Shown in pieces: positions 62,643 through 64,000 of a DNA stretch of 64,000 bases; the stretch's first letter is position 1; each line of letters begins with the position of its first letter. The DNA is from JASLDZ01 sp965199975 (lineage in GTDB: Bacteria; Pseudomonadota; Alphaproteobacteria; Caulobacterales; Caulobacteraceae). The notes beneath the pieces are model-generated. The model saw only the letters and a program-made list of their open reading frames with translations. It was not told the origin of the DNA and did not search any database. A program made the position numbers and the translations under genes. The stretch is from the NCBI GenBank assembly GCA_965199975.1, contig OZ241340.1:1736001-1800000 (forward strand), read 5' to 3'.

Positions 62643-62909
62643 TCACGCTGCTGCGAGGCTTCGCCGGTAATCCATCGCCTGCAGGTCGGCGATCAGCCTC
62701 GGTCCTTCGGGCGCCCATCCGAGTCGCTCGGGCGTCCATACGCTTGAAGCCGGCATGTCCAGGCCGACGAAGGCGCCAAGCCAGCCGTAGTGGGCGGGCG
62801 CCTCCCCCGCCGAAACGGAGACCACCGCAAGCCCCAGACCCGCGCCGATCGCCGCGGCGATCTCGTGGGCGGGCACGCCCTCCTCGGCCACCGCATGGTA
62901 GCGGGCCCC
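62643..62909 (-). pseudogene. Truncated SDR (NAD-dependent epimerase-like) C-terminal remnant
   Basis: The last ~88 codons of a frame that reads ARYHAVAEEGVPAHEIAAAIG, HYGWLGAFVGLD, PASSVWTPERLGW and PRLIADLQAMDY up to a normal stop. This is the C-terminal part of an atypical SDR/NAD(P)-binding epimerase family (usually ~290 residues). Upstream (62910 on) the frame loses similarity and becomes Arg/Gly-rich, and the expected Rossmann TGxxG start is absent. A deletion or rearrangement has removed the 5' two thirds. Confidence 0.65.
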
Positions 62910-63057
62910 GTCGGCCCTACCTCGGCCTGGTGGTCTACAACCCGGCGACGCCCGCGCTGGCCGACCGCATCCGCACGCACCTCGCGTCACGCCCGGGTCA
63001 GGGAGAGGCTGAAAGGCTTGACGGCGCCGCGCGCCACGCGAACACGTCGCCGCTCCC

Positions 63058-64000
63058 ATGAGCCGCTCCAAGACCGTCACAGCCACTGGCGCGCGCATGC
63101 CACGCCCCTGGCGGTCGGCTGCGGCGGCGTTCTGGCGTCTGTCGTGGCCGATCGTGCTGTCGCGGATCGGCATCCAGGTGATGGGGCTGACCGATGCGGT
63201 GGTGGTGGGTCATGCCTCCACCCGCCAGCTGGCGTTCCATGCACTGGGTTGGGCGCCCACCATTGTGGTGCTGACCGGGTCTATCGGCCTCCTCACCGGG
63301 GTTCAGGTGATGGCGGCGCGGCGCATGGGGGAGGGGCGGCCCGATCTCACCGGGGCGGTGCTGCGCGACGGGTGCGTCTACGCCGGCGCCGTGGGGGTGG
63401 TGGCGACGCTGGTGCTGGTGGCGCTCGGCCCGCCGTTCCTGGCGGCGCTCGGGCTGGAGCACGACCTCTCCGACGGCGCCGGGCGGGCGCTGCAGGTGTT
63501 CGCGCTTTCGCTCACGCCTTACCTTCTGGCGGTGGCCTGCACCTTCTGGCTGGAGGGGCTGGGGCGGCCCATTCCGGGGTTGATCGCCATGTGGGCGGCC
63601 AATGTCGTGAACCTCGCCCTGAACCTGTGGCTCGTGCCGGGCGGCTTCGGCGTGCCGCCGCTGGGCGCGGTCGGAGCGGGGTGGGCGACGCTGGGCGCAC
63701 GCAGCGTCCTGCTCGCCTGGCTGGTCGTGATCATCCTGCGCCAGAGTGACGCGCAGGCGCTGGGTGTCTTCCGGCCCAGCCGCTCGACTTCCGCAGCGGC
63801 GCGCGAGCAGCGGCGGATCGGCTACGGCGCGGGCGCCTCGTATTTCGCCGAGGCGGGGGCGTTCGCGGGGATGAATGTGGTGGCCGGCTGGCTGGGGCCG
63901 CTGCCGGTGGCCGCCTGGGCGCTGGTGCTCAACTGCAGCGCCATCATCTTCATGCTTCCGCTGGGATTCGCGGGCGCCACCGCCGTGCTGGTCGGGCGCG
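63058..64000 (+). CDS. MATE-family multidrug/Na+ antiporter, 3' part cut by window edge
   Basis: About 314 residues visible of a ~450-residue transporter. At least seven or eight membrane helices. LSWPIVLSRIGIQVMGLTDAVVVGH, the MATE start with its conserved Pro and a TDAVVVG motif, is followed by LTGVQVMAARRMGEGR and repeated Gly/Ala-rich helices. ATG 63058 overlaps the stop of a short upstream frame (ATGA). Belongs to the NorM-like group by general pattern; the substrate is unknown. It runs off the right edge in frame. Confidence 0.9.
   Translation, partial: MSRSKTVTATGARMPRPWRSAAAAFWRLSWPIVLSRIGIQVMGLTDAVVVGHASTRQLAFHALGWAPTIVVLTGSIGLLTGVQVMAARRMGEGRPDLTGAVLRDGCVYAGAVGVVATLVLVALGPPFLAALGLEHDLSDGAGRALQVFALSLTPYLLAVACTFWLEGLGRPIPGLIAMWAANVVNLALNLWLVPGGFGVPPLGAVGAGWATLGARSVLLAWLVVIILRQSDAQALGVFRPSRSTSAAAREQRRIGYGAGASYFAEAGAFAGMNVVAGWLGPLPVAAWALVLNCSAIIFMLPLGFAGATAVLVGR

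Overview
The window is a stretch of bacterial chromosome with high GC (roughly 70% by eye), tightly packed genes and many non-ATG starts. It fits an alphaproteobacterium, most likely Caulobacterales (Caulobacter/Phenylobacterium-like). The reasons are the radA-cvpA-purF block, a DnaA-like HdaA gene near ppk/ppx and purMN, an NDUFS4-type complex I accessory subunit, a two-domain cold-shock protein, a CheE-like protein paired with a receiver protein, and an EcfG-type stress promoter in front of csbD. The taxonomic call is an inference. I see no prophage, integron, insertion sequence or CRISPR array.

Layout. 1-2.7 kb: glycerol catabolism (glpD-glpK, minus strand, glpK cut by the window edge). 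2.8-4.1 kb: ECF sigma factor and RskA-type anti-sigma factor. 4.2-15.2 kb: a long plus-strand sugar operon: phosphomannomutase-like HAD protein, GH130 family protein, tkt, a transaldolase/glucose-6-phosphate isomerase fusion, short-form gnd, zwf, Cof-type HAD phosphatase, rpe. 15.2-18.5 kb: YaiI, SDR, receiver protein, and three tRNA genes (Glu, Pro, Arg) interleaved with cold-shock and NDUFS4-like genes. 18.5-21.6 kb: sulfur amino-acid operon cysK-sseA-metC. 21.7-28.6 kb: DUF2188, radA-cvpA-purF and alr-mlaE-mlaF. 28.8-32.7 kb: DUF3617 protein, rpmB, RcnB-like protein, cobT, csbD. 33-35.7 kb: DUF885 peptidase and a thiolase-like small protein. 35.7-38.8 kb: argH-lptM-like-lysA. 38.8-43.7 kb: TlpA thioredoxin, serine hydrolase, SDR, AsmA. 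43.9-47.9 kb: receiver/CheE-like pair, GTP-type PEP carboxykinase, membrane protein. 48-51.6 kb: ftsW-murG, DUF2628 protein, ndk. 51.6-52.5 kb: a gene-poor, partly AT-rich stretch and a small secreted protein. 52.8-62.4 kb: purMN, rnd-selU, ppk-ppx, amidohydrolase, hdaA. 62.6-64 kb: an SDR gene remnant abutting the start of a MATE transporter that runs off the window.

How the genes fit together. The 4.2-15.2 kb operon joins both branches of the pentose phosphate pathway. Its first two genes suggest that mannoside phosphorolysis (GH130 giving mannose-1-phosphate) and a eukaryote-like phosphomannomutase (giving mannose-6-phosphate) could feed it. This is the most system-like, least described feature of the window. 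It is a hypothesis: mannose-6-phosphate isomerase and 6-phosphogluconolactonase are not encoded here. Other coherent units are cysteine/sulfur metabolism, lysine/arginine end steps with an LptM-like lipoprotein, polyphosphate turnover (ppk/ppx), and outer-membrane lipid transport (mlaFE).

A recurring structural theme is stop/start overlap of the form NTGA between co-transcribed genes, with A, G, T and probably C (selU) as the first base of the start codon. Convergent ends are marked by strong palindromes: a 36-bp perfect palindrome after rpmB and a 36-bp perfect inverted repeat between selU and ppx that also supplies the last codons of selU.
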